The position numbers and the translations under genes were made by a program. A model generated the notes under the pieces. The model was not told the origin of the DNA and ran no database searches. It worked only from the letters and a program-made list of their open reading frames with translations. A stretch of 64,000 nucleotides of DNA, taken from contig CM043942.1 of assembly GCA_014529385.2 (NCBI GenBank), positions 33,461,969-33,525,968 of the forward strand, in the 5' to 3' direction. The stretch is from Adiantum capillus-veneris. Its lineage: Eukaryota > Streptophyta > Polypodiopsida > Polypodiales > Pteridaceae. The stretch's first letter is position 1. Each line of letters begins with the position of its first letter. This document shows positions 37,701-48,011 of this stretch, piece by piece.

Positions 37701-38260
37701 GACACTAGACTGTCATCCTCTGCAACAGTGTTTGTCACATTTATTTCTTGAATCTTCACTGAGGACTTGTTCTTCTCACCATGGTCTTCAGCTTTCTCTT
37801 TGCCTTTTTCTGCTTTCCATTCTCTGCAGTCTCTTTTCATGTGACCCTTCTTGCCACAATGGTAGCATTCTATGTCACTCTTGCCTTTAGCACTGCGGGA
37901 CTTGCTACGAGACTGATTCCTCTTTCCACCTTTGTACTTTTCTTTGGTCCTTCCCCTGACAACTAAGGTTGTTCCTTTGCCTTTGTCCATTGTCTTTCTA
38001 TTGGTTTCTTCAGTAAGCAGACTTCCTTCTACACCTGCTATGTTCAAACCATCTGGAGATACAGAATTACTCAAAGCTGTGCAAAAAGTGTCCCAACTTT
38101 CCGGCAATGTGATCAACAGGAACATAGCTCTAACATGTTCATCAAACTTGACACCTTGAGCTGACAAATGACTGTAGATTGTGTTGAATTCATTCAGATG
38201 ATTGGACATAGGTGTCCCTTCTTTCATCTTCAAGTCAACAAGCTTCTTAAGCCAGTATAC
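34775..38260 (-). CDS. pol: C1 copia polyprotein: gag C-terminus, protease, integrase, RT, RNase H
   Basis: This is a single open frame of about 1160 codons. In order it holds the distal gag, a zinc knuckle CYHCGKKGHMKRDC (near 37835-37880), the protease WIIDSGASLHV, a pre-integrase zinc finger (HSRLGH...CEHCLYGK), and the integrase with 'VHSDLCGPM', 'RTDNGGEY' and 'PPQNGVAERMNRT'. RT follows with 'QMDVKTAFLHGDL' and LYVDDMLI, then RNase H with 'GFTDSDYAGD', TEAEYVA and 'YCDSQSAIQLARN'. All catalytic residues I can check are present. It is separated from the N-terminal gag only by the TAG at 38261-38263. The lineage is Tork/SIRE-like at best guess. Confidence 0.95.
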   Translation of the reverse strand, partial: VYWLKKLVDLKMKEGTPMSNHLNEFNTIYSHLSAQGVKFDEHVRAMFLLITLPESWDTFCTALSNSVSPDGLNIAGVEGSLLTEETNRKTMDKGKGTTLVVRGRTKEKYKGGKRNQSRSKSRSAKGKSDIECYHCGKKGHMKRDCREWKAEKGKEKAEDHGEKNKSSVKIQEINVTNTVAEDDSLVSGDIYFLKNTMDSALLTASDGNALSDWIIDSGASLHVSPHKEWFTSYVTTKDHVRLGNGQTCEILGVGDVQLKFQNGSSFTLKNVRHVPAITKSLISTGLLDDAGYVTTFGQNMWKISKGSMTVAHGVKFGGLYMVYVSNVSKNVINVTEQPNVSLWHSRLGHMSKKGMEILSRSGYLPGFSFNDFEFCEHCLYGKQTQQPHKHRSSRRDTQLALVHSDLCGPMPNLSLGGASYFMTFIDDYSRKVWVYFLKHKDEAFSVFKTFVTLVENQSGKKLKCLRTDNGGEYVSKAFQEFCESKGIKRELTAPYNPPQNGVAERMNRTIQEKVRSMLSNAQLPNGFWAEAVSTAVHLVNRSPSKVLQKDSMPEMVWSGKMPSYKHLRVFGCEAYTHVPKKFRNKLEPKSRKCIFLGYGNSGEMGYRLWDPESRKVVRSNDVHFNESKYHSKPERVEEIRRDVFPEDGPARARQNVSSGNWQLAIQSEMTALHKNKTWKLVKLPQGKKALPCKWVYRYKITAHDSQPKYKARLVAKGFKQEQGIDFDEVLSPVVKMTTLRCFLALVAILDLVLHQMDVKTAFLHGDLDVEIYMQQPEGFVEKGKEDWVCQLLKSLYGLKQSPRAWYHKFHKFMLSQGYKRSEFDHCLYTKKAKDGSWLILILYVDDMLIAGKHLEEISALKSKMAKSFDMKDMGEASHILGMRIERDRSKKLIWLSQTEYIDKVLQRFNMEKGKALSVPLPPYVKLSKQDCPVYEEEQAEMDKIPYAFAVGSLMYAMIATRPDIAFAVGVVSRYMSNPGKKHWEAVKGILRYLKATKSMRICYGSQELSVKGFTDSDYAGDLDNRRSTSGYVFTLAGGAVSWRSRLQDCVTQSTTEAEYVAASEACKESIWLNRLVTDLGIKEGMPVLYCDSQSAIQLARNLVYHSKTKHVDVKYHFIREMLEDKQLQLVKVHTIENLADLLTKGLPSESFAHFRKQLGVG

Positions 38261-38569
38261 CTATGAAGCTGCACTCTGCTTCTCATAAAGATCACTCAGC
38301 TTTAACCATGCTTGATAAGCCGACATCTCGTCTACTACATTGAAGTAAACGCTTTCTGCCAAAGTCAGCATAATGGTAGAAAGTGCCAATTCATCCATTT
38401 CGCTCCATTCATCTTCGTCCATATCTTCTGGTTTTATCCCCTTGAGCTTTATAGGTTTTATTTGCTTCTTTTGTACCAACACGTGCCAAATCTGCTTCTT
38501 CCACAATGGGAAATTGGTTCCATCCAGCTTCTTGATATTGTAAAGAGCAGTGTCCTGTGATCCAGCCAT
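38261..38569 (-). CDS. gag: C1 gag N-terminal part
   Basis: From ATG 38569 (MAGSQDTA) the copia capsid start shows 'LDGTNFPLWKKQIWHVL', and later 'AYQAWLKLSDLYEKQ'. The frame ends at a TAG (38261-38263) and then continues in the same frame into the 34775-38260 ORF. The stop is therefore either a single disabling mutation or a readthrough point. I favour mutation, because copia elements of this type usually have one continuous ORF. Confidence 0.9.
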   Translation of the reverse strand: MAGSQDTALYNIKKLDGTNFPLWKKQIWHVLVQKKQIKPIKLKGIKPEDMDEDEWSEMDELALSTIMLTLAESVYFNVVDEMSAYQAWLKLSDLYEKQSAAS

Positions 38570-39562
38570 AGCTACGCTTCACAGTAGTTTACTTTCCTGG
38601 GAAAAATTCGACAGAGTTTCCCCTGTAAACTGACCTCTGAACCAATATCAACCTGTCAAATGAACCAAGAAAGCTTCAGATTCTGCAGAAATTTTGGCAG
38701 AGTCTCCTTTGTAAAATGGCTCTAGTGTACTAAAAACAGACCAAAAACAGCTCAAAAAACACTGTCTCTCTGACATTGTAAGTTGCGGGTAAACCTGTCC
38801 TGCACCTGTACTGTCTCTCACTGTCCTGTCACTGTCCTATAAGCATAGACTGCGACAATGCCTCAACGGCAGTAAAGCAAAGATGCAATCCCAACTGTCT
38901 AACTCACAGTCAATACATCCTAGCTGCCTATCTAAGGGTGCTCGAGGGATCGCTCCAAGACCTGTATCACCGAAAGGATCTCAACATTCGAGAATCCCCC
39001 AGCCCAATAAAACCTCACTCGACCCTCAACAAAGGCTGCAGTAAATCTGACAGTACATAGACTTCCCACAAAGTCATACATCCACAAATTTCCCACTATA
39101 TGTTGTAACCGCTGCGGCGGTTGTTTGCTGCGTGACTCAAAGCCAGCAAACCCTCAACAAACATACATCATCTCTGACAATACATCCCATGTGGAAGTAC
39201 CTGCAATGTCAGGATGAAATCTGGAATATCAAGCAGCAAACACAAGCTACCTGATGAACTAGTGGATGTCGCCTACAGTCTGTGTGTAGATATGCCCGTG
39301 TCGTATGTGACACGCCTCCAAGAACTGTGAGCCGTCCTTCGATGTGTAGACAGCCACAAATCAACACTCTGGGAGTGTCGATATCCTCAGCACCTGCAGT
39401 CGTAGGCCGAAAACCCCAAATTTGCAGAGTCGGATCTGCACGCGTCGAGACCACGTAGTCGAAAATGGCCTGCGCAAACCTTTGTCGAAGCCTGTCGAAT
39501 TTCACTCCAATCTGAGTTGGTGACTCTAGCCTCCTGCAGTGCTGCCCCGAGCCTCGATCTGA

Positions 39563-39574
39563 GCTCTGATACCA
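39563..39574 (-). other. C1 primer binding site
   Basis: The minus strand reads tggtatcagagc, matching the initiator Met-tRNA complement, two bases after the 5' LTR. Confidence 0.92.
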
Positions 39575-39576
39575 GT

Positions 39577-39768
39577 TGAAGGAGTACGAGCGGAAGTGCG
39601 ACGCGAGAGAGAGTGCGAGAAGAAGAGCACGACGATATGGTGAACTCGCTCTACTGTAATGTGTAGAGCATAGTGAGTTCTTATTAGGTTTTTACAAAAG
39701 AATATGTGTACATACCTGGCGGCCCGTCCACTTACCTGGGCGACCACATTGGGCTTTATACCCCAACA
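39577..39768 (-). repeat. C1 5' LTR
   Basis: 192 bp, TGTTGGGG to CCTTCA on the minus strand. It differs from the 3' LTR at two bases. Confidence 0.95.
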
Positions 39769-39773
39769 ATGGC

Positions 39774-40843
39774 TTCCCTAACTGACACCACACCCCATAT
39801 GATAGCAAATTATATTTAGCACCCGTGTCCAATAAGGCGTTATATAGCACTTTTCCATAAGTGCTGTTTAGCTCAATAGGGTATCGTAGAGGTGTGTCAG
39901 AGTCCAACCAATCCTCATCGATTTCAACGTGGAATGCATGTGTGACTCCAAGGTTAGCCTCTCGTTTTCGTCTTATGCGTTGTTGTCGCTCCTTAGCCTC
40001 AGCTTGAGCTTGTATCTTCTTCAATTCTATTTGTGCCTTGGCTGCATTTTTTGTATGGATGGCACGTAGCTCCTCTTGGCTTAAAGAATCATAGTATCTT
40101 TTAAATTTGCTCCCATTGAGGAATCCAATGGTTTCAACTCCATCAAGAGTCTCCACACGAATGGTTCCTTGTGGGGTGATCTCACATACTCTATATGGTC
40201 CTTTTCCCGCATATTTCAACTTTTTCTTTTTGTTACGCACTCCATACATAAGGACTTTATCACTAACATTGATATCTTTGTTCTTTAGATGACGGTCAAA
40301 CCATTTCTTCCTCCTATCTTTCTCCACAAGTGCATTTTTCACAGCTAATTGCCTCTCTTCATCTAGCCTTTCAAGGATATATAATCGCGCAACTAAGGGG
40401 TTACCATCCCAACCTTCTTGAGAAGCTACTCGAAGACTAGGAACGACAAACTCCCATGGCATAACCGCTTCTTGGCCATACACCATTTTGAATGGTGTGC
40501 TGTTAATGGCAACTTTGTACGCATTACGATAAGGCCATGATATAAGCTTTAAATCCCAATCTGTGCGATGAGCTTCCACCGTTTTGGTCAAGATAGAGAT
40601 TAAGGTCTTATTGGTGCTCTCAGCTTGGCCATTTGCTTGTGGATAATAAGGTGTGGACTTATGGTGAGCTATCATAAAGTTGGTAGTGAGTTCTTTTATT
40701 ACTCCATTTATAAAATGAGTACCATTGTCACTAACAATCTCAAAGGGACAACCAAATCTTGTAATAATGTTCTCAAAGAGAAACTTGGCAGTTGATTTCA
40801 CATCGGCCTTACGTGTTGCCCTGGCTTCCGCCCACTTTGTCAC
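39774..40843 (-). pseudogene. G2 integrase core fused to second protease N-terminal half
   Basis: A single open frame (40843 to the C1 boundary) starts inside integrase with 'TKWAEARATRKAD'. It has 'SDNGTHF' and 'NGQAEST' of the catalytic triad, the basic segment and the 'KVLMYG...GKGPYRVCEI' module, and an Ala/Glu/Arg-rich helix ('ELKKIQAQAEAKERQQRIRRKRE'). It then enters PR2 with ALLDTGA (39818-39829). This shows directly that integrase and PR2 are one polypeptide. The C1 copia insertion after 'VWCQLGKP' truncates it. The first catalytic Asp (WGLDF) is just upstream in another frame (40840-41031). Confidence 0.85.
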
Positions 40844-43228
40844 ATCGTGGCAATGATAATATATCGAGATTGAGTGCTACGAGCTGCCGGACTAATTGGG
40901 CCTACAAAGTCCAAACCCCATTTTTCAAATGGTTGAGTCACTTTAACAGGATGTAAGGGCATCCTATCCTTTCGTTGTGTGATCTTGTAACGTTGGCATT
41001 CATCACATCCTTTTTGCAAAAAGTGATGCATCCTTGAATAAGGTAGGCCACCAATAGCCTGATTGCAACACCTTTCTAGCTGTTAGTTCCCCTGAGAAAT
41101 GTCCGCCGGCTATACCCATGTGGGCTTCTTGCAGTATGTATAGATACTCGTCCTCACGGGCACAACATCTAAGAATATCGTCCTTCCCTATCCTGTAGAG
41201 AGTTCCTGCAATGAGAGAGTAAGGTTCGCATTCTTTTAACAGTTTTCGAGCTATGTGTTTACAAAGCTCTTTGGGGGGGAAAACCATTAACTAGAAAGTT
41301 CACAATCTTCTCACTCCATTTAGGTATGGTTTCGACTAAGAATAGGGAAGTATCGGGCAACTCATCATCGACTCAAGTAGGGGCTTCACCATTGGGTATG
41401 CTCCACCATGACATGTCTTTTACCAGGTCTCACCGCAACGGTAAAATCAAACTCAAGGAGAATTAACAACCATTGTGTAAGTCTTCCCGTGGAACAAGGT
41501 TTATTTACTAGATACAACAAGGCTTGATGATCAACATAGAACACAAACTTGTTGGCCGGAAGGTAGTAGCAAAATTTCTTCACTGCATACCTAAACCTTC
41601 TCGCTCTGTAGTGGTGTAGTTTCTCTCAGCATCATTCAACTGACGACTTGCAAAGCTAATGGGGTAGTCCAGTTTATGTTCTCCTGGTTGAGCTAGAACA
41701 CACCCAATAGCAAAGTTCGATGCATCAATATGCACATGAAAAATTACATTCCAATCGGGCAATCGTAGAATAGGAGCACTAGTCAAAGTCTTTTTCAATG
41801 ACTCATAAGCATGGTCACACTCCGTAGTCCATTGAAACTCAATAAGAAGCTTGTACAAAGGACGAGCTATCTCGGCAAAGTTTAAAATAAACCGTCGGTA
41901 ATAACCAACATGGCCCATGAACCTTTGAACTCCTTTATAGTTTGTAGGTGGTGGCAATTCAGCAAACAATGCCTTTAATTTTGCCCTCATCTGTGGAAAT
42001 CCAATTTTTTGACACTATATGTCCTAAAATGACTCCATGTTTACACAAAATTGGCATTTGAAAGGGTTTAAGGAGATGCGATACAATCTACACTTCTCAA
42101 ACACTTTTCGTAAGCATGATAGATGTTCTTTTCAAGAGGAATAAACACAAAGGTCATCTAAGAAAGCTTCACAAAACTCCCTCAAATATTCGCTAAAGGC
42201 AGTGTTTATTATTAATCTTTGAAAGGTACTAGCGGCATTGGTTAAACAAAAAGCCATAACACGAAATGCGAACACTCCAAATTCGGTTATATAAGGTTGT
42301 TTTAGCTTGGTCCTCCAGCGCAATTGTGATTTGATTGTAGCCAGAGTACCCATATAAAAAGCTATAAGCTTCCTTCCCTGCAACTCTTTCAAGCACGTGT
42401 TCTGAATATGGCAAGGGGTAATGGTCCCTCCTAGTGGCGGCATTGACCTTTTTGAGATCCACGCACACTCTGAGTTTCCCATTCTTTTTTGGCACAATCA
42501 CTATTGGTGACACCCATTCTGAGTGCTCAATAGGGTATATGAATCGGCATTCCACAAGCTTTTCAATCTCTTCTTGAACGATTTTTGCATATTTAGGATT
42601 CATTGGGTAGGGTCATTGCTGCACTGGTTTAGCCATGCTATTCATGGGGATTGTGTGTTGCACCACGGAAGGTGGAACACCTTTCATATCATGATATGTC
42701 CAGGCATATATATCCCTAAATTCCTTGAGAAGTTCTTTAAGTACACACTCCTCAGTCTCGGTTAGATCTTGGGCAATGAAAACAGGTTTAGACTCTTCTC
42801 CTGGGTCTGCTAACTCTATTTCCTTAACTATCGCTGGACCGTCATAGACTCCATTGCTCCCATCGATAGGTTTTCTTTGAGCGTTTGTATACACAACCTT
42901 ACGTTCCTCTGTGGTATAGGATTTCAAATGTTCAGGTGTGTGCAGGGTGTAAGTCTGTGGAATCCTATTGTTCTGTGGACTGTGATTTCACTTCCGATTC
43001 CTTTTGTTGTTGAGCTAACTCTCGATTTTGTCGTCTCCTTACAGTACGGCTCAACTTTGTCTTCTCTGTAGCTTCTAGTTGTGCGATGTCAATGGGTTGT
43101 GGACTACACCACATAACTCTTTGAAGGTATTCACCCCAGTTATCTACCAACTTCCGATGAGCATCACATGCCCCTATATAATTAAGCCATTCTGTGGTAG
43201 ATTTCTTTTCATTTATTCTAGCACGCAC
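40844..43228 (-). pseudogene. pol: G2 RT, RNase H and integrase zinc finger
   Basis: Frames 42965-43228 and 42613-42927 carry the pre-RT region. RT (42132-42603) has 'SPIVIVPKKNGKLRVCVDLKK', 'DHYPLPYSEHVLER' (complete here, 7 bp shorter in G1) and FLDDLCVY. The thumb and RNase H lie at 41386-41990, with 'HIDASNFAIG' and 'VDHQALLYL'. The zinc finger is at 41003-41287, continuing to KGCDEC near 41000. Several small indels break the frame (about 41385, 41580, 42000-42130, 42300 and 42610). As in G1 the frame opens in the -1 register relative to the gag-protease frame. Confidence 0.85.
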
Positions 43229-43304
43229 ATTTGCTTAATATCGTTGCCTCTTATATCTCTTACTCTTCTTGTTTAATTCTCGATTACAGTCGAGAGATCT
43301 CTAG

Positions 43305-44690
43305 TTAAGAGTCACTAGATGAATCACTACTTGTGTCTTCTGCTCCCTTAGATAGATTGTCATCTAGGTTACCACTGGGCCCTGAATGGTTTGTCCCCAC
43401 ATTTGCACTAAGATTTAACTCAGATTCTTCGTCCTCATAGTCAATTTCAAATGATGATTCTGATCCCAAATCGTGTGGGCTATAGTCTTGTGAGGTGCTA
43501 CTGGTTCCAATTCTAGTCAAACCTTCATCTTGTAGGTTATCAGAAGCGATATGCACTGCTTCTAGCATATTTAAGGGTACAAGTGGTGGCATTTCATCCC
43601 CCTCAGGTGTTAAATAGGTCGTCCCCATATTTTCCCAAGTGTCTATGGTTGCTGCTATGTGGACCCAATCCATTGTCCGACTCAGTCATCCAAGGTAATA
43701 CATCCATATAAGGAGAATCTTCCCCAACATCAGTGTCCGCTTTACACGTATAACAATACTACAATGGGACATAGTGAACTGTGGTGTCAAATCTATGATC
43801 AATTATAAACCTGTTTCCTAGGGGATGTGCTCGACCCGTCACAAGATCCACTCGAATGACAGAATCTTGGAACTGTAAGTAGACATGGTTTTTAGACCAG
43901 TCATGCACCATTTTTGCTTCCCTCGTGAAAGGGCGTCCTAAGATCATCTACGATGCCATAGTGTGTAATCCATAACAATAAAGGTAATCCTTATTTTATG
44001 TCCAAAGACCTTGATCTTGAGATCTTCTAGCATCCCAATATGTTTAACAATAGACCCATTGGCCATCTTCACTACTATAGTTGTGGTCCGAAGCTGAGGT
44101 CTTCCCATAGTTTCCCAGCAATTTTTAGTCACAATGCTAACCCCAGCGCCACCATCAAGGATTCCCTTCACAGTTAATCCCTTAGTAGTGATTGGTATGG
44201 TCGCATTGGATTCATCACCCTCAGAGTAATGTCCCAACTTGTTAACATGTATTTCTATAACAAGGTTCTCATCTAGGTTGGGTTGTGGATCTATGTGTTC
44301 CTCATCTATTGGCATCTCCCCAGCTCCATCCATCTGTGAAAATTGTGGTAGCCCAAACTTTAGTTCTCCATTGAGGAAGGCTCGAAGAGCTGAGACTAGC
44401 TCAGGATCTTTATATAGTTTGGACGTGATGGTGGTTCTAACTTCTGAAGCCATGAAATCCATCAATTTGGCAATGTTTAACGACACCTTTTGGACTTCAG
44501 TCCCTTGACGTGGGTAAGATGGGATCTCCATTTCTTCAATAGGATCAAGTAGTCCCTCTGTAAACATTCTTTCCATCAAGAAGTGAGTACGCCCACTTTT
44601 CCATGACTTTAAGTCACTTTCTTCTTGGATGACACTAGGTATGGCTAAGGGTCTATGGACTTGGTGAGGTTGATGTTGCGTAGGGAACAC
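43305..44690 (-). pseudogene. G2 first protease (PR1) and acidic linker
   Basis: The linker ('QHQPHQVHRPL', then 'EEMEIPSYPRQGTEVQK') is followed by the retropepsin fold with ILDGGAG, again D-G-G at the active site as in G1, and ILGRPFTREA. Frame breaks occur near 43950 and 43690. The Ser/Asp/Glu-rich tail (43305-43600) ends at a TAA shortly before the RT frame. Confidence 0.82.
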
Positions 44691-46624
44691 TGTGTCTATA
44701 ATCTCGATCTACTTAGGTGCTAGTTCTAGATCCCTTTGGGTATCTTCTACCAAACTCCTTAATTGCTTGACTCGCTCAATCTCCTCTGTAGGGTTTGGAT
44801 ACGTTCCTATCTTCTTCTTGGATCCTTGTCATTGTGGCTCATGAAGATCTTCCTTGTTGGTTTCTATCTTAGTGGTTGTTTTGGTCTCCATGGTTTCACC
44901 TGAATCAGAATCTTCTTAGCGTCATTCATATATACGGGGTCGTCACCAGTCCCTATATTGGTCTTTGAACTGGGGTCTGACTTCGCTGCTTTTTGCGATT
45001 TCTTCCTTCGTGTTTTCTTCTTTTTCTGAGATTGGGCAATTGATGCCATGTCTCTTTCCTCAAGAATATTATTTTGCTTTTGGAACATCGATCGTGTGAG
45101 TACTTTTACTTGTACCACAAGTGTACTTGGTGATTGCTACTCGGTAACTTCAATCAAGTTTAATGGCGTGATCTTTGGTGCATTTGGATTATTTGGACAT
45201 TGGGCAATCAAATGATCTATGCCATATCGATTACACATGAGTATCGGCATTGTAGACGTGCTCGCTTGATTAGTTTGCATTAGTGTGGCGTTCTTTTGTA
45301 GCCTAATAGGACACTCGGCTACACGATGTGGACCTCCACACTCATAGCATTGAAGAGGTGGTCTCTTAGCAATGTAATTGATATTTTGGCCTCTTGCTGC
45401 AAGAGCAGCTACTTGATATACAAGTTTGACTTGTTCCCAATAGTCCTCCATGTAGTATTTTGGACTTTCTTCAAGCACATCCATCCCATAGGCAATATTA
45501 AGGTCTATATCTTCCTCACAGCCTTCCAAACAAGAAATAGATGACTCACAACCCACTTGATTCACAGAAGTGATTCTCGGATGTGGTGGTTGCGGTCCTA
45601 GCACTGGAGGTGGTAAGGGTGTTGTTTGAAAAACATTTTGGGCCCTAGGGACCATGTGTTGTGTTTTTTGTTCAAGAGGCGGGGCCGGCATCAATGCAGG
45701 CACTCGAGGTGTGTCTGTCCATGCTAAGGTTGGTCTATTGGCCATCGCGTGCTTAAATACTATGCAATCCTTAGCTTGATGACCATACCTCCCACCACAG
45801 GCATTGCAGTTCCCATTGAATTTTACTCTAAAGGTAGGGCATTCACTGGTACTATGCGGTCCATAGCATACTAAGCACCATTGTTGCTCCCTTCTTGGAT
45901 ACATATGATTGTTTTGCGGAGCACGATTGTTTCTAAGACTCTCTTGAATAGCCTTGGTGAGATCTACTAAAGTCATCTCAGATATCTTTGGCTCCTTAGC
46001 AATAGGCTTTAAGGTCATTGGTTGATGCCCTGATGCTTGCGAGCTAATAGATTTAGTCTCAACAGACACTCTTTCTCCTTGAATCATTAAATTATCCTCC
46101 GCATTAGTGGTGACTGCTTTCCAAGTGGTGATACCTCTAATGACTAGGCCATTGTAAATATCCTCATGTCGTAATCCCCTAATGAATCTATCAAGCAATT
46201 GATTATTATTGAAGCGTTCATTTGGATTACAACGAGAATTCAAATGCTTCAAGCGACTAATAAAGTCTCTCACCGACTCTCCTTCCTCTCGTTGGGCTTT
46301 CTGGAGCTGAGAGGCTACACCCCAAAGCACTCCCTCTCGTATGTATTCTTTCAAGAATAGTCTCCTAAGAGTAGGGTAAATCGTTTTTTCTTCCACCCTT
46401 AGGGTTCTATACCAATCCCCTGCCTTTCCACTTAAGGTTAGGCTTAAAGCATTACTCTTATGCAAGTCATTGTGTTCTCCTAGAGAATCGCATATTTGTT
46501 CAAACACTTCAATATGCTTTCTCACATCCCCGTCTCCACTAAATTTTTGTGTGAGCTTGGCTATTTGTACTGTCTTACTTCTAGGCTCTCTATCAGGAGT
46601 GTTACGCATATTCTCAGCAATAGA
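44691..46624 (-). pseudogene. gag: G2 gag: capsid domain and four zinc knuckles
   Basis: An open frame of 490 codons (45137-46609) contains the Retrotrans_gag helices ('LSGKAGDWYRTL', 'GVASQLQKAQREEGES') and four knuckles. They are CLVC-YGP-H-STSE-C, CNAC-GGRYG-H-QAKD-C, CYEC-GGP-H-RVAE-C, and CNRY-GID-H-LIAQ-C with its second Cys changed to Tyr. Spacings are CX2CX3HX4C for three and CX2CX5HX4C for one, not the standard CX2CX4HX4C. Beyond 45137 a Lys-rich linker lies in other frames. Confidence 0.87.
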
Positions 46625-48011
46625 TCAACCAATAGCTTGAGCAAATGTTGCCAAGTCACCTGAGTGAGCAGGCACTGTGGGTGAAGGCACTCCAGAGACT
46701 ACATGTGGAGTAGGTATTGGCATTGGGCTTGGCGCATAGGAAGCCCTTGGGTTGCACGTTGGGTACGATGTTGTGCCATGTGGTGGTCCATAGTTCATAT
46801 GGGTGGCCCTAGGCATAGCAGACGTCGGATGTGACATGCTAATGCTAGTCGGTATAGTCCCATGGAAATAAGAGCTTGGGTGTTGTGGTTGTGGAGCATA
46901 GGTAGTTGAAACAATGGGAGGGGTAGGAACTACATGAGCACAAGGATCCATGGGTATATACGATTGGTACACACTTGTAGGTACTGTTGCAGGCATTGAG
47001 CTACCATGTAGCGGTGCTTTACTAACAAATGAGGTCCATGGCATGTTTCTTGGCATGCCATCATTGGATTAGGCACGGTAGCCGTGGTGTCATCAAGAGA
47101 AAGATGAGCTAGACTGGGAAAGGTGAAGCTATCACTTGTGGGCTCACATTGCACTGAGACCCCTGGAGAAACAACATATGGAGGATCCATCGGACTTACT
47201 GAGGGAGTCTCCATTTGCGATAAGGTCGGTTGTTTAGCCTTTCCTGTATCTAAAAATCTCATGAGACCCGTTGAAGGCATGTTGATCCCCTTCTTCTCTC
47301 TCTCTAACTCAATGACCCTATGGATGACCTCACAAACTCTTTGTTGTTGATCCTCCACACTAGTAGCACCCATTGTGGATTGTAGGACATCTAACCAACC
47401 CACGTGATAGGTGTGATCTGTGTATAGGTCAGTCAAAGTTTCTATTTGTAGTTCGTACTCCCAGTTCTCATTTAGGAACACTCCATCTAGGATTGAGGTG
47501 CTAGGGGTTTCCTTTGAGCTAGATGCAATGTTGCTTTCTAGGGGTTGGCCCTTAGCGGTTGCTAAGTCAGGAGCACTCGATTACTCTCTTAGCAAGGATA
47601 TTGACATAGGGGCTTTCGCTTTTAACTCTCTTCGTTGCTCCGCCTTGCGTAAGCTCTCGACTTCCTTTTCCCTCGCTGCAAGGATATACCGCTCAACCTC
47701 TTGCACTTCGGCAAGGCTTCTACCACATCGGGTAATATGACCTCGGAGGGAAATAACTCTGAAGAGTCAGAAGGTGCAGTGAATGAAGTATTCACGTGCA
47801 CATTCTCTAAGGGCATAGGCTCTACGTTGGTCATGAATGGCGAATTTACTTCCCCACCCCCCTCATTTACATCATTAGCTCCATGTTTGGAGCGAGTGGC
47901 TCTACTAAAGGTTTCCTTCAAGCGGCTAAGCACGCTCGGCCTGGACCGTGGACCCATGGTATGCATGTCTTGGCTTGAGCTATCGGGATTAGGCATTGGA
48001 AAACCCTCCAT
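46625..48011 (-). pseudogene. G2 N-terminal gag extension (ORF1-like)
   Basis: From ATG 48011 (MEGFPMPNPDSSSQD) a Ser/Pro-rich segment leads, after a frame change near 47735, into a likely coiled coil ('VQEVERYILAAREKEVESLRKAE'). It is followed by 'LNENWEYELQIETLTDLYTDH', 'QQQRVCEVIHRVIELEREKKG' and a long Pro/Ser/Thr-rich stretch running into the capsid domain. Frame breaks occur near 47580 (TAA), 47040 and 46624. It adds about 450 residues before the capsid. G1 has lost most of it. It resembles no domain I can name. Confidence 0.65.

Larger units (their letters stand above)
34489..39773 (-). mobile_element. C1: young Ty1/copia element nested in G2
   Basis: The LTRs at 34494-34685 and 39577-39768 are each 192 bp and differ at only two positions I can see. 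The flanking 5-bp target copies are gtggc (34489-34493) and atggc (39769-39773), one mismatch apart. The empty site is preserved in G1 around 7535-7550 (reverse complement), confirming the insertion point inside PR2. The primer site is 39563-39574, and a polypurine tract (aagtgggaggt, minus sense) abuts the 3' LTR. The coding region is intact except for one stop. Confidence 0.96.
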
